A stretch of DNA of 64,000 bases, from positions 1 through 64,000 of the IMG/VR virus record IMGVR_UViG_3300027983_001732. The stretch is one strand, 5' to 3'. Source of the stretch: a virus. The notes beneath the pieces were generated by a model. It did not search any database and was not told where the DNA came from. It saw nothing but the letters and a program-made list of their open reading frames with translations. The position numbers and the translations under genes are program-made. Positions 1 to 7,617 of the stretch are shown here, piece after piece; the stretch's first letter is position 1; every line of letters begins with the position of its first letter.

Positions 1-344
1 ATGTTTTTACAAGATCGCAACTTGTTAAGATCATTAATGATCTCTTTCAAAACCTGATCTTTCATCGTGTCTGTGATTACATAATACAAAGTTTGAATTT
101 GATTGTTCAAAAATGAATTTAGGTTAAAAACCTTTCTCTTGTTTTTCAAAACGTCAAGCACATATCCATTTTGGATTAAAGTTATGTAAATGTCATAGTG
201 ACTATTTCTCCACATGAAATCAGCATGGTAAGTGGTGTGCGTTATCTGATCCCAAGCGATGGCACATGTCTTAGTGCCATCAATCAGTTCAGCAAGAATA
301 ATGTCTGGCTGCATTCCAATGAGTTGAAGTAGATTATCTGTCAT
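1..344 (-). CDS. partial hypothetical protein, paralogue of the next gene's N-terminal domain
   Basis: The gene runs off the left edge of the window. It starts at an ATG at 344 that overlaps the TGA stop of the upstream gene (ATGA), so translation is probably coupled. The visible 114 residues resemble the first ~110 residues of the protein at 341-1819: both have an LxELI..TK.CA..W segment, an HYD motif and an N..S....I..LY stretch in the same order. I do not recognise the family. Tandem paralogues next to a repeat- and propeller-containing protein suggest a structural or surface role, which is inference. Confidence 0.7.
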   Translation of the reverse strand, partial: MTDNLLQLIGMQPDIILAELIDGTKTCAIAWDQITHTTYHADFMWRNSHYDIYITLIQNGYVLDVLKNKRKVFNLNSFLNNQIQTLYYVITDTMKDQVLKEIINDLNKLRSCKN

Positions 345-1819
345 AAATGACTAACTCCAGTTGACACAAATTTATAACCTTCACTTAAAATTGTTGTATT
401 TGAACCATCATCCAAATTAAATTTATTTATTTTATCTGTACGACCAAAAGAATCTATTACGCTTGAATAATAAATTTCATTTCCTCCGTCGCTTGAAAAG
501 TTATTTGAAATGACTTCTATGTCATAATCAACATCCACATGCCCAATTAAGGAGTTGTTGACAGGACAGGTTAGCCGAGCAATTCTTGCACGATTTGACG
601 GTGTGTTATAATAATTAAACACTAAATCTATTTTATTCGGAAAAACTTTATTTTTTACAGCCGTTATTGCTCCGGTCCCTATATTAAAAAGGCCATTGTT
701 AACGGGAATATGAATTACACCTAAATATCCATTGTAAAAATAATCAATATGCGAACCTGAAGAGGAAGGGTAAGTATAAAATAAATAACCATTTTTATAA
801 CCCATATCGATTATGTTTTTTTGTCCACGACCAAAAAGAACTTGACGACCTGATCCATTATAATTACAACTTATAACGGCCCCATTGTCGGCCGCTGGAT
901 AAAATACAAAATGATTGGCAAAATAAAGTTTTGTTCCACTAACCGCCATATGCGAAACACCAAGATTACTTTCTTGTATTTTTACAACATTAGATCCATT
1001 TATATTCATTCTATAAATGTCAGTTTTTGAGTTAGAATAAACCGCATAAAAGATTATTTTATTAACCGCATCTACGGCAAAGTTATAAATATACTGGGAA
1101 CTCAATAAAACTGAAGATCCATTAACAAGAACTTTCTTTATTCCTACTTCATTTTGAGACAATGAGGCAACGTAAACATCCATAGGAACATGAGCCACTC
1201 CACCTACAACAATATTTCCAGATCCTTTCTCTAAATAAGGCATAGACTTAGCTATTCCGCCACATCTTACTCCGCCACTAGCCATGATGTTAATTGTGTA
1301 AATTATGCGAACTATAGAAGATCCTCTGACAACAACGCCACCATGTCCCGGCAAAAATTTAAGTACACTTGAAGATCCTCCAACTACAACACCACCTGTA
1401 GTAGTCTTAATGATCTTTCTAAGATACGCAGATGTTCCCCCAGCTACAACACCACCTTTTGATTTTATCCTATGATAGCGTCTACAATTGAGTTGACTTT
1501 GCAAAGCAGGCAAGAACGAATCATCTTGTTCAAGATAAAGATCTACGATTTGATACAAATCATCAATTTCTGCAACTGCATTTGAATCCACGTTATAAAC
1601 AGATCTTCCGTTTCTTGCGAAATCTATCTTAAATGTGGTTTTTAGGTAAGTAAGAGACACGTCATAGTGTCTATCTTCAACTTTCCAATGAGTCTTATAG
1701 ACCGCTGGACGGATCTTATTCCAAACCACGGCACAGCCCTTGGTTTTTTCGATCAATTCAAGAATTAATATTCTTGGATAGAGATAATCTATGCTGTAAA
1801 GATTGTCAATCGTTTGCAT
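341..1819 (-). CDS. glycine-rich repeat and beta-propeller-like protein, possible virion or adhesin component
   Basis: This 492-residue protein has three visible parts. Residues 1-115 form a domain shared with the downstream gene. Residues ~120-215 hold about five copies of a GGVVxGGxS-type element separated by 12-20 residues. Residues ~215-492 contain repeated strands of the kind IYRMNINGSN, CNYNGSGRQ and KFNLDDGSN, typical of YWTD/DUF5050-like beta-propellers. No signal peptide is visible. Valine/glycine repeats followed by a propeller would fit a fibre or adhesin, but I do not recognise a named family. It lies in a minus-strand run with an FkbM methyltransferase and a cupin upstream. Confidence 0.75.
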   Translation of the reverse strand: MQTIDNLYSIDYLYPRILILELIEKTKGCAVVWNKIRPAVYKTHWKVEDRHYDVSLTYLKTTFKIDFARNGRSVYNVDSNAVAEIDDLYQIVDLYLEQDDSFLPALQSQLNCRRYHRIKSKGGVVAGGTSAYLRKIIKTTTGGVVVGGSSSVLKFLPGHGGVVVRGSSIVRIIYTINIMASGGVRCGGIAKSMPYLEKGSGNIVVGGVAHVPMDVYVASLSQNEVGIKKVLVNGSSVLLSSQYIYNFAVDAVNKIIFYAVYSNSKTDIYRMNINGSNVVKIQESNLGVSHMAVSGTKLYFANHFVFYPAADNGAVISCNYNGSGRQVLFGRGQKNIIDMGYKNGYLFYTYPSSSGSHIDYFYNGYLGVIHIPVNNGLFNIGTGAITAVKNKVFPNKIDLVFNYYNTPSNRARIARLTCPVNNSLIGHVDVDYDIEVISNNFSSDGGNEIYYSSVIDSFGRTDKINKFNLDDGSNTTILSEGYKFVSTGVSHL

Positions 1820-1855
1820 ACCTGTATTTAGGCACAGGATAATAAATTACACATT

Positions 1856-2680
1856 TCACATAATCTCTTTCATCGCTTTGAAATACATCAAGTCCATTTT
1901 TTCCTGATGATCTTTGTGATAACAAATAATGTCGCTAGACACCATTGGCAAATCAGGATTATCTTTTTCTCTAAGTTCATCAATTGGATTATTAAAGAAA
2001 TTGTCAGGATTGTAAAATTTAGCTCTGACTGTTCTGTATACGTATCCTAATTTTCTTATCGCTTCTGCGAGATTAGGCATGCTCCATGGCATTGATTCAA
2101 TGAACATAATTGGCTTGAATTTCTCAATTGTGTTTTTTGATCCAATCAACGCCTTGAATTCATCTCCTTCGATGTCTAATTTAATAAAGTCGCATCTATC
2201 CAAATTTAGATCATCTATAGAAATCGTTTCTACTTGAAAATCGGATTCACATCTTGGCTCTTCTGTCAGATATACGCCACCATAGTGTTGCATAGGATCA
2301 TCATAAAAAGAAATCCCATCTTTGTTTTTAAGCAATGGCGATGGACAAAATAACTTCTTGCCGGACACATCTCCAACAGCCTTGCAATGTGCTCTGACAT
2401 TGTAAAGATTGTTAGAAGCAATATTGCCGCACATTGTGTAAAACAAAAATTCTTGAGGCTCAAACGCAATAACAATGCCAGCTTTTTTAGCCAAAGGAAT
2501 TGTCATGTCGCCAATATTGGCTCCAGCGTCAATTACAACATCGCCAGCATTGATGAATCTGAGCATTAAATCAATTTGCTTTTCGTAGCATTCTCCATAA
2601 AGATCAAATGATCTCCCAGTCCATTTATCATTGGATAGGTACAACATAGGACCATGTTTGCAGTCCTTTATTTTGATCAA
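1856..2680 (-). CDS. FkbM-family SAM-dependent methyltransferase
   Basis: The 274-residue protein has the FkbM pattern. The SAM-binding motif I is VIDAGANIGD (about residues 49-58). An acidic position follows in IAFEPQ, then DFIKLDIEGDE near residue 165, and KPIMFIE closes the fold. FkbM enzymes O-methylate sugars or other small molecules. The start is a TTG at 2680 that overlaps the TGA of the upstream cupin gene (TTGA), so the two are translationally coupled. With the cupin and other glycan genes in this window, a role in decorating a surface glycan is likely. The substrate cannot be read from the sequence. Confidence 0.9.
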   Translation of the reverse strand: MIKIKDCKHGPMLYLSNDKWTGRSFDLYGECYEKQIDLMLRFINAGDVVIDAGANIGDMTIPLAKKAGIVIAFEPQEFLFYTMCGNIASNNLYNVRAHCKAVGDVSGKKLFCPSPLLKNKDGISFYDDPMQHYGGVYLTEEPRCESDFQVETISIDDLNLDRCDFIKLDIEGDEFKALIGSKNTIEKFKPIMFIESMPWSMPNLAEAIRKLGYVYRTVRAKFYNPDNFFNNPIDELREKDNPDLPMVSSDIICYHKDHQEKMDLMYFKAMKEIM

Positions 2681-3087
2681 GAGTCAACCTCATGGTCAAC
2701 AACCAATTCTGTTGTTGTTCTATAACTATCTGAATCAAAATGCTGTGTTGAGAATTCAAAAATTACAATATCTTCGATTGCTTGAATTTGATGTTTCAAT
2801 CCGGGTTCCACATGAAAAGCAAATCCCGGCTTCATTTCTACACAAGAGAAATCTTGCTCATTAGAACCATATGTCAACCAAGCGTGCCCAGTCTCTGTAA
2901 ACAAAACCTCGTCCTTTAAATCATGCGAATGATACGACAACCAATGTCCTTGTTTTATGAAAATTTTCTTTCCACAATATTTTTCGCCATTGCAAATCCA
3001 AAGTTCCCAACCCCATGGTTTACTTACAAAATTCATGTCTTTTGGTTTTATTAATCCGCTCATGATGTCTTCTTCCGGCTTCTTCAT
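2677..3087 (-). CDS. cupin-fold sugar isomerase-like protein
   Basis: This 136-residue protein is a single cupin. It has PWGWELW near the start, metal-ligand histidines in SYHSHDLKDE (about residues 52-61), a glycine turn, and a second-motif histidine in GLKHQI. The WGxEL opening and overall layout resemble the cupin of type II mannose-6-phosphate isomerases and related sugar isomerases. A second possible start lies at 3063, preceded by GGAAGAAG, and may be the true one. It overlaps the FkbM gene by four bases and probably acts with it on the same sugar. The exact reaction is not determined. Confidence 0.8.
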   Translation of the reverse strand: MKKPEEDIMSGLIKPKDMNFVSKPWGWELWICNGEKYCGKKIFIKQGHWLSYHSHDLKDEVLFTETGHAWLTYGSNEQDFSCVEMKPGFAFHVEPGLKHQIQAIEDIVIFEFSTQHFDSDSYRTTTELVVDHEVDS

Positions 3088-3090
3088 GGT

Positions 3091-3315
3091 TTATCTGGTG
3101 TGATGGACCAGTTCATGAAACACTGTTTCGTAAAAGTTGCCCATAGACACAAACTTACGTTTGTTTGGCACGGTGATCTCGTCTTTGTCCACTGAGTAAA
3201 ATGCTCGATTTCCACGATAGTTGATCTTGGCTGAAAGGCATCAAAAATAATTTAAGGCAGGTCTATATTGACGCATCAAATTGGGAATCTCATCCTGATA
3301 AGTTCCCTGATGTCC
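3091..3315 (-). pseudogene. remnant of an ArdC-like/zincin metallopeptidase domain
   Basis: No intact gene is present, but one minus-strand frame encodes a recognisable segment ending at a stop at 3091. It includes AFYSVDKDEITVPNK, then FYETVFHELVHHT with a HExxH zinc-binding motif. The order (hydrophobic strand, D.I..P, spacing, then HELxHxT) matches the metallopeptidase half of ArdC-type antirestriction proteins. The frame is broken by an in-frame TGA at 3241-3243 and has no plausible start. I read it as a decayed fragment left between the phosphoesterase and the cupin gene. Confidence 0.45.
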
Positions 3316-3915
3316 TATTCATTAAAATAAACGCCTTTTTTCCCTCGGATGCCCAAATATGGCTGGTTCGCTGCATTGTAAGCAGCCCACACATCATCAT
3401 CATAGAATTCTGAGATCGCTTTTAAGAAAAAAGGAATCGCTTCATCCAAATTATGTGGCACAAAATGGTTGGCATCTACACCAACGTTCACCGAATTCAA
3501 TTGATACTTCCATGCCCCATGGATATGCCCTACTAGATTGAACATACCATGAACTGCACGACTTGGATAATGTGTTAAATTACACTGAATCCCAGCCACG
3601 TCGAGTTCCAGACCTTTACCTTCGGGAATAACTTCCTGAAAATGCTTCAACAACTGATCGTCTGTAAAAACACGATCATGATTTCCACGCAAGACAATCT
3701 TTTTTGCCATTGAACCGATCAACTTCTTCAAGAAATTCTGGATACTTCTGGTAGCAGACATCTCCTACCACGTAGACCAAATCATCCGGTCCAACAATTG
3801 CATTATGTCGTTCAACCAAAACTTCGATCATCTCACGCTGATCTTTGAATGGTCTTTGCATGATTGCCATACGATCTTCGCCCAAATGCCAATCGGCTGT
3901 AATCCATCTTATCAT
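3315..3915 (-). pseudogene. metallophosphoesterase interrupted by a +1 frameshift
   Basis: Two overlapping reading frames together make one calcineurin-like metallophosphoesterase of about 200 residues. The first (3676-3915) carries DWHLGEDR and VVGDVCY. The second (to 3315) carries LRGNHDR, LTHYPS and VGHIHGAW. All metal-ligand motifs (DxH, GD, GNHD, H, GHxH) are present across both frames. The frame changes at a run of six A residues (minus sense; T at 3700-3705) just before the GNHD motif. This may be a real inactivating indel, a sequencing or assembly homopolymer error, or recoding. The first frame begins at ATG 3915 after an AAGGAT ribosome-binding site. Confidence 0.75.
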
Positions 3916-3935
3916 CTATATAAATCCTTAAAAAT

Positions 3936-4400
3936 TTATCGGTTAGAAGCAACTAAAAGTAGAGACTTCAGATCATTATAAATAACAACGGCGTCTTTAT
4001 TTTCTTGACAAATTAACCAATCCAAATATCTATTATTTGGAGCATCATTTGGTCGTCCATAAAGAACACGTTCTGGAGACTTAGCAACCCAATATCCAAA
4101 TTCTATGTTGGTGGTCAAAGCAGGCATATCTTCCATATGCCGAGGAACCCAAAATAGAATTGTTGACGCTAATTCCAGTCCTATACGTTCCCATTGAACT
4201 TGATCTGTATAATCAAATTGCACAGACCAATCTTTCCTTTCTGGAATTAAGACGGTTCCATCAAATCCAGCTTCTTTTAGAATCTCTATCGCTTTAGGTC
4301 GCCATGAAACAACATCAGATTTTCTTGGTGTTGGACCAGCTAAAAAAATCGCCTTGCCACAACCATCGAAATGACCTTCATCTGAATACAAAACTTTCAA
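3936..4400 (-). CDS. nucleoside 2-deoxyribosyltransferase-like protein
   Basis: The sequence has FLAGPTPR near the N-terminus, a central WE...LE.A..ILFWVPR segment and TNIEFGYWVA. This matches the Nuc_deoxyrib_tr_2 type of nucleoside 2-deoxyribosyltransferase-like fold, which handles nucleosides or nucleotides. I placed the start at the TTG at 4400 because it has a clear AAGGAG site six bases upstream. A longer reading to 4445 would overlap the upstream gene by 31 bases. The encoded protein is then 154 residues. It sits in a nucleotide-metabolism run with a dNMP kinase. Substrate unknown. Confidence 0.75.
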   Translation of the reverse strand: MKVLYSDEGHFDGCGKAIFLAGPTPRKSDVVSWRPKAIEILKEAGFDGTVLIPERKDWSVQFDYTDQVQWERIGLELASTILFWVPRHMEDMPALTTNIEFGYWVAKSPERVLYGRPNDAPNNRYLDWLICQENKDAVVIYNDLKSLLLVASNR

Positions 4401-4414
4401 CTTTATCTCCTTGT

Positions 4415-5005
4415 TTAAGAAATTTTTAAAGTGCCTGTATTCCAAATATCGCCATTTTCCATACGCTTTTCATCTTCGTAACACATTGTATTACGTCTGT
4501 AAGTTTCATGTTTAACATGATCAAGAACGCCTCGAATCACTAATTGGCGACGAAAAGCCATGGTTGCATCTTTGTTATTTCCCGAAACACTAAATGTCTC
4601 CATCTGACTGATGATCTTATCCAAAACACCATTCAGATATGCTCTAATCCCATAACCTGCTCTGGCAAATGCTGCGGCGTCTCCAAGAAAACCCCAATAC
4701 ACAGCACTTACAGCATAATTCATCTCTCCTGCTGCTGACATTGGATCAGATCGACTGAGCGAAGCAGCAATGCTATCAGCAGCATTTTCCAATGATTTTC
4801 TCTTGCTTTCATTAAAGAAAGTAGAGTTGAATGCAGGACTTGTATAGTCCGGTGTTCCTAAGAACTTTCTGAGCAAACGATTGACAAAAAATCCAAAAAA
4901 CTCTCCTTTAAGATAAGGATTGTCGTTAGGGTCATTAAGAATCCCTAATACGGATTCTATAAATCCTTGATATTTGTCTCTGTCTTCTGTTTTAATATAT
5001 GGCAT
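4415..5005 (-). CDS. conserved hypothetical protein
   Basis: The 196-residue protein is mostly helical by composition. It begins MPYIKTEDRDKY, an opening I associate with an uncharacterised phage/bacterial family, but I cannot name it firmly. A central alanine-rich stretch (AADSIAASLSRSDP, then GEMNYAVSAVYWGF) and a basic helix near the end are visible. There is no signal peptide or membrane segment. It starts two bases downstream of the dNMP kinase gene's end region and is likely in the same operon. Confidence 0.6.
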   Translation of the reverse strand: MPYIKTEDRDKYQGFIESVLGILNDPNDNPYLKGEFFGFFVNRLLRKFLGTPDYTSPAFNSTFFNESKRKSLENAADSIAASLSRSDPMSAAGEMNYAVSAVYWGFLGDAAAFARAGYGIRAYLNGVLDKIISQMETFSVSGNNKDATMAFRRQLVIRGVLDHVKHETYRRNTMCYEDEKRMENGDIWNTGTLKIS

Positions 5006-5007
5006 TG

Positions 5008-5688
5008 TTATATTCCTTTAAATTCAAATACAAAATGATCCACGAATTGGACCAATTTACTATCAATTGTTTCATAAAGTTCTTCAATCGTTCCATCATT
5101 CCTGACGAACGCATCAAACTGGTTCATGTATTCTGGTGGTTTGACAACTTCAGGCAAAATTTCATCCAATGTTGCATAGTCAATATCTCTCAAATCCACG
5201 AACTTTGTAGTGGGAGAAAATGCTTTAAGGCACCAATCGATATATGGTCGAATCTCTGCTTCTGACGCATTTGGATCATCATTAAGTCTGTCGGGTCTTC
5301 CTACAAGAATGTTAAGCCCTCCTTCGGACCTAACACGCCTGAACTCGTTGATATAGCGAACATCAGAAATTATTTTTGGCAATGTGTCACGGAAAGCAAG
5401 ATCCATCCAAATCTTTGCCATGATTTTTCGAAAACCATCACCAATAAATTGAAGAGCCTGTCGTACAGGCATATCAAATCCGGGAGGATTTTCTGGCTTA
5501 ACTTTCCACTTTTCAACAAATTCAGAATCGACACCAAACATCTCGCAAAAAACTCGTTTTACATTTGATGCAAATGCCCGTCTGTACCATTTTCCTTCAG
5601 ACTTACTATTCAGTCTTTCGCACAGACGATCTGCCAAAGTGTCTTTGCCATGTTGTGCTTGAGAAGCAACGCCAATTACAAATGCCAT
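5008..5688 (-). CDS. deoxynucleoside monophosphate kinase (T4 gp1-like)
   Basis: This 226-residue P-loop kinase begins with GVASQAQHGKDTLA, a Walker A variant typical of phage dNMP kinases, at residues 5-18. It continues with RQALQFIGDGFRK (about residues 75-87) and a later ISDVRYINEF segment that fits the substrate lid and Walker B area. T4 gp1 homologues phosphorylate dGMP, dTMP and modified dCMP to diphosphates to feed replication. Upstream is thioredoxin and downstream are the other nucleotide genes, so the run supports dNTP supply. Confidence 0.85.
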   Translation of the reverse strand: MAFVIGVASQAQHGKDTLADRLCERLNSKSEGKWYRRAFASNVKRVFCEMFGVDSEFVEKWKVKPENPPGFDMPVRQALQFIGDGFRKIMAKIWMDLAFRDTLPKIISDVRYINEFRRVRSEGGLNILVGRPDRLNDDPNASEAEIRPYIDWCLKAFSPTTKFVDLRDIDYATLDEILPEVVKPPEYMNQFDAFVRNDGTIEELYETIDSKLVQFVDHFVFEFKGI

Positions 5689-5705
5689 ATATTTCCTCCT
5701 TAAGT

Positions 5706-6002
5706 TTATTTCGACAAAGCATCTATCTTATTCTGGATAGTTTCTCTGCTAACAAGTCCTGTCAACTGATCAACTACCTGTCCGTCTTTCATAAACAGCA
5801 ACTTTGGAATTGCCGATATGTTATACCTAGCTGCAATATTTGCATTTTGATCTGTATCAACCTTTGCAATTTTTGCACCAGTTACAGATTCCAATACTGG
5901 GGCAAGCATACGACAAGGACCACACCATGCAGCATGAAAATCAACAAGAACCAATCCTGTGCTTGTTTCTGAATCAAAATTTGATTCATTAAGTTCTATC
6001 AT
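5706..6002 (-). CDS. thioredoxin
   Basis: A complete 98-residue thioredoxin. The active site is WCGPC at about residues 26-30, followed by the conserved cis-proline region ISAIPKLLF and a C-terminal glycine. The length matches the family. Phage thioredoxins usually reduce ribonucleotide reductase or act as polymerase processivity factors. No reductase gene is in this window, but the adjacent dNMP kinase supports a nucleotide role. The start is the ATG at 6002 after an AAGGAAG site. Confidence 0.93.
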   Translation of the reverse strand: MIELNESNFDSETSTGLVLVDFHAAWCGPCRMLAPVLESVTGAKIAKVDTDQNANIAARYNISAIPKLLFMKDGQVVDQLTGLVSRETIQNKIDALSK

Positions 6003-6016
6003 TTTTTCTTCCTTGT

Positions 6017-6046
6017 TTGAATTAATAGTTTAAGCAACTGTATTAT
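6017..6046 (+). promoter_or_regulatory. candidate sigma70-type promoter for 6115-6438
   Basis: TTGAAT (6017-6022) and TATTAT (6041-6046) are separated by 18 bases, about 70 bases upstream of the plus-strand gene. On the opposite strand the same segment offers TATAAT, so the region between the divergent genes may carry promoters in both directions. No -35 was clear for the minus direction. Confidence 0.45.
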
Positions 6047-6114
6047 AGTGTGATTCAGGATTTATTGAGTGTTCCTGTATTTCACCATTTTTTAAGAAGA
6101 GAGTCAACATCAAT

Positions 6115-6438
6115 ATGACTAAGAAAAAAATAAAACGAATCTGTATGAACTGTAAGCTTTACAATTCAAAAGCTGAAGAATGCTCTGTTGTTGTTCTTCA
6201 TGAAGGAAAGAGGCTTAAAGTGCCAATGTGGCCAGAAGATAGATGTATGTACGAATCCGAATATTTTGATCCAACTACAAAATCAATGGAAAACTTTACA
6301 GACGATATTCAAGAAGTGAAGTTCTGGGTTGAAAACGAAAAAGGAGATAAAGTCAAAGGAGACGGCATTGTTAAAATTCAATATCCAAAAGGATTTTTTG
6401 GCAAAGAAAAAGAAATCAATGAAAACGAAGATGTCTAA
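6115..6438 (+). CDS. hypothetical protein with N-terminal cysteine cluster
   Basis: The 107-residue protein begins with a basic stretch. It then has four cysteines in the order CMNCKLY ... ECSV ... DRCMYE within the first 45 residues, which looks like a small metal-binding module. The remainder is acidic and lysine-rich without recognisable motifs. It is transcribed against its neighbours and overlaps the end of the convergent gene at 6435 by four bases. Function unknown. Confidence 0.65.
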   Translation: MTKKKIKRICMNCKLYNSKAEECSVVVLHEGKRLKVPMWPEDRCMYESEYFDPTTKSMENFTDDIQEVKFWVENEKGDKVKGDGIVKIQYPKGFFGKEKEINENEDV

Positions 6439-6665
6439 AATCCATCTTTATTCCAATTTACAATATTTTCTTCTTTAACCACTTTTTTCTTATTCCAAAT
6501 TTCGTCAAATAACAAACATTCAGAAGATCCAACTTTGCGAACGCTCATTCGAGCAGTGCCTTCTGGATCATATGTCTTAATGAAAAAAGCACATTTGATT
6601 AATGTAGAAAAATTATACAAAAAACGCAAATTTCCATCGCCTGTATCAATTAAAACTTCATACAT
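6435..6665 (-). CDS. small hypothetical protein with NWNKDGF C-terminus
   Basis: A 76-residue protein that I do not recognise. It opens MYEVLIDTGDGN and ends NWNKDGF. The end resembles the tails of three other unknown proteins in this window (33302-33655, 62136-62486 and 62483-63004), all of the form (N/D)WxxxGF at the extreme C-terminus. It overlaps the upstream glycosyltransferase gene by eight bases and is probably co-translated with it. Confidence 0.6.
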   Translation of the reverse strand: MYEVLIDTGDGNLRFLYNFSTLIKCAFFIKTYDPEGTARMSVRKVGSSECLLFDEIWNKKKVVKEENIVNWNKDGF

Positions 6666-7617
6666 CTATGTTTTCCTTAAGCTCTTCAAACAGTTTTTCT
6701 ACTGTAACATTTCCAGTAAACTCAAGAACATGTTTCAATCTTTGATGAGTTATTTTTTTGATGTCAAAAATTGACAATACATCTTTATAATCTGTATCTC
6801 CGTAGATCATTTTGCAATGATCTATTGTCAAGACACGTTCTACAGCATCCTTTAATTCTTTCAACACCAAACAAATTCTACCTCTTTTGTTTCCAAGAAC
6901 AGCACCAAGTCCATGTAAACACTTAATGCTGCTCAAATCTCCATTATCGCTTCTTAATCTATAAACAACGTAATTCTCTTCGTATCCAACAGGATTGTAT
7001 AGTTCTGGATATTGAAGAATGAGATATCCAAATGCGACTTCATCTTGAAAGCATCGGTCATTAGCAGTTGGCACTTTGTCTCTTAGTTCATCAAAGAACT
7101 CTATGTCTCCAATTATCACACGAGCGATAATGTTTTTCCAAATACTGAACACTTCTTTAGAAACAGAAGTGGTTTTATCAAAGTACCAGACTCCAGTGTT
7201 TGAAGAACAATAGAACTTTGTGATATCTCCGTTGTCCTCTTGTTCGTTAAGAGGCAGAGGATTTTTAAGCCAGAAGATATCTGAATCAGTGAACAGTATT
7301 TTATTATATCCAATCTGATGAGCATATGCCCAGACATCCCAAACACGGGAGCACAACTTTGATGATTTTGGCAAAGACAAATTAAGCAGAGGATTCCACT
7401 TCACAACTTTGAAGTTAAGCAATTCTGGGAATACACCCCAATCCTCTGTATCTCTTTGACTAAGATCTAAAACCGTCACAGGCACACTTTTATTGTGTTC
7501 CCGTAGAACGGCAATGGATAGAACAACTGGATTAGCCATATCTTGATATGGCTTAACTGTAGGTTCATCGCACCACCAATGATACAAAATCATTGGCTTT
7601 TGTTCTTTAATCATCAA
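6658..7617 (-). CDS. glycosyltransferase-like protein with DxD motif
   Basis: The 319-residue protein has the GT-A pattern. An N-terminal strand is followed by LDLSQRD, then a long region leading to ILFTDSDIFWLKNP, with the metal-binding DSD at about residues 111-113. Later there is NTGVWYF and a C-terminal HGLGAV. This is typical of nucleotide-sugar transferases of the GT8/GT77-like type. No signal peptide is present, so it acts in the cytoplasm. It overlaps the downstream 76-residue gene and the helicase gene end, forming a compact operon. Donor and acceptor are unknown. Confidence 0.75.
   Translation of the reverse strand: MMIKEQKPMILYHWWCDEPTVKPYQDMANPVVLSIAVLREHNKSVPVTVLDLSQRDTEDWGVFPELLNFKVVKWNPLLNLSLPKSSKLCSRVWDVWAYAHQIGYNKILFTDSDIFWLKNPLPLNEQEDNGDITKFYCSSNTGVWYFDKTTSVSKEVFSIWKNIIARVIIGDIEFFDELRDKVPTANDRCFQDEVAFGYLILQYPELYNPVGYEENYVVYRLRSDNGDLSSIKCLHGLGAVLGNKRGRICLVLKELKDAVERVLTIDHCKMIYGDTDYKDVLSIFDIKKITHQRLKHVLEFTGNVTVEKLFEELKENIDV

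Noticed and set aside
3700-3705. Programmed -1 frameshift at A-rich heptamer
   Set aside because: The frames need a +1 change and the heptamer is out of phase.
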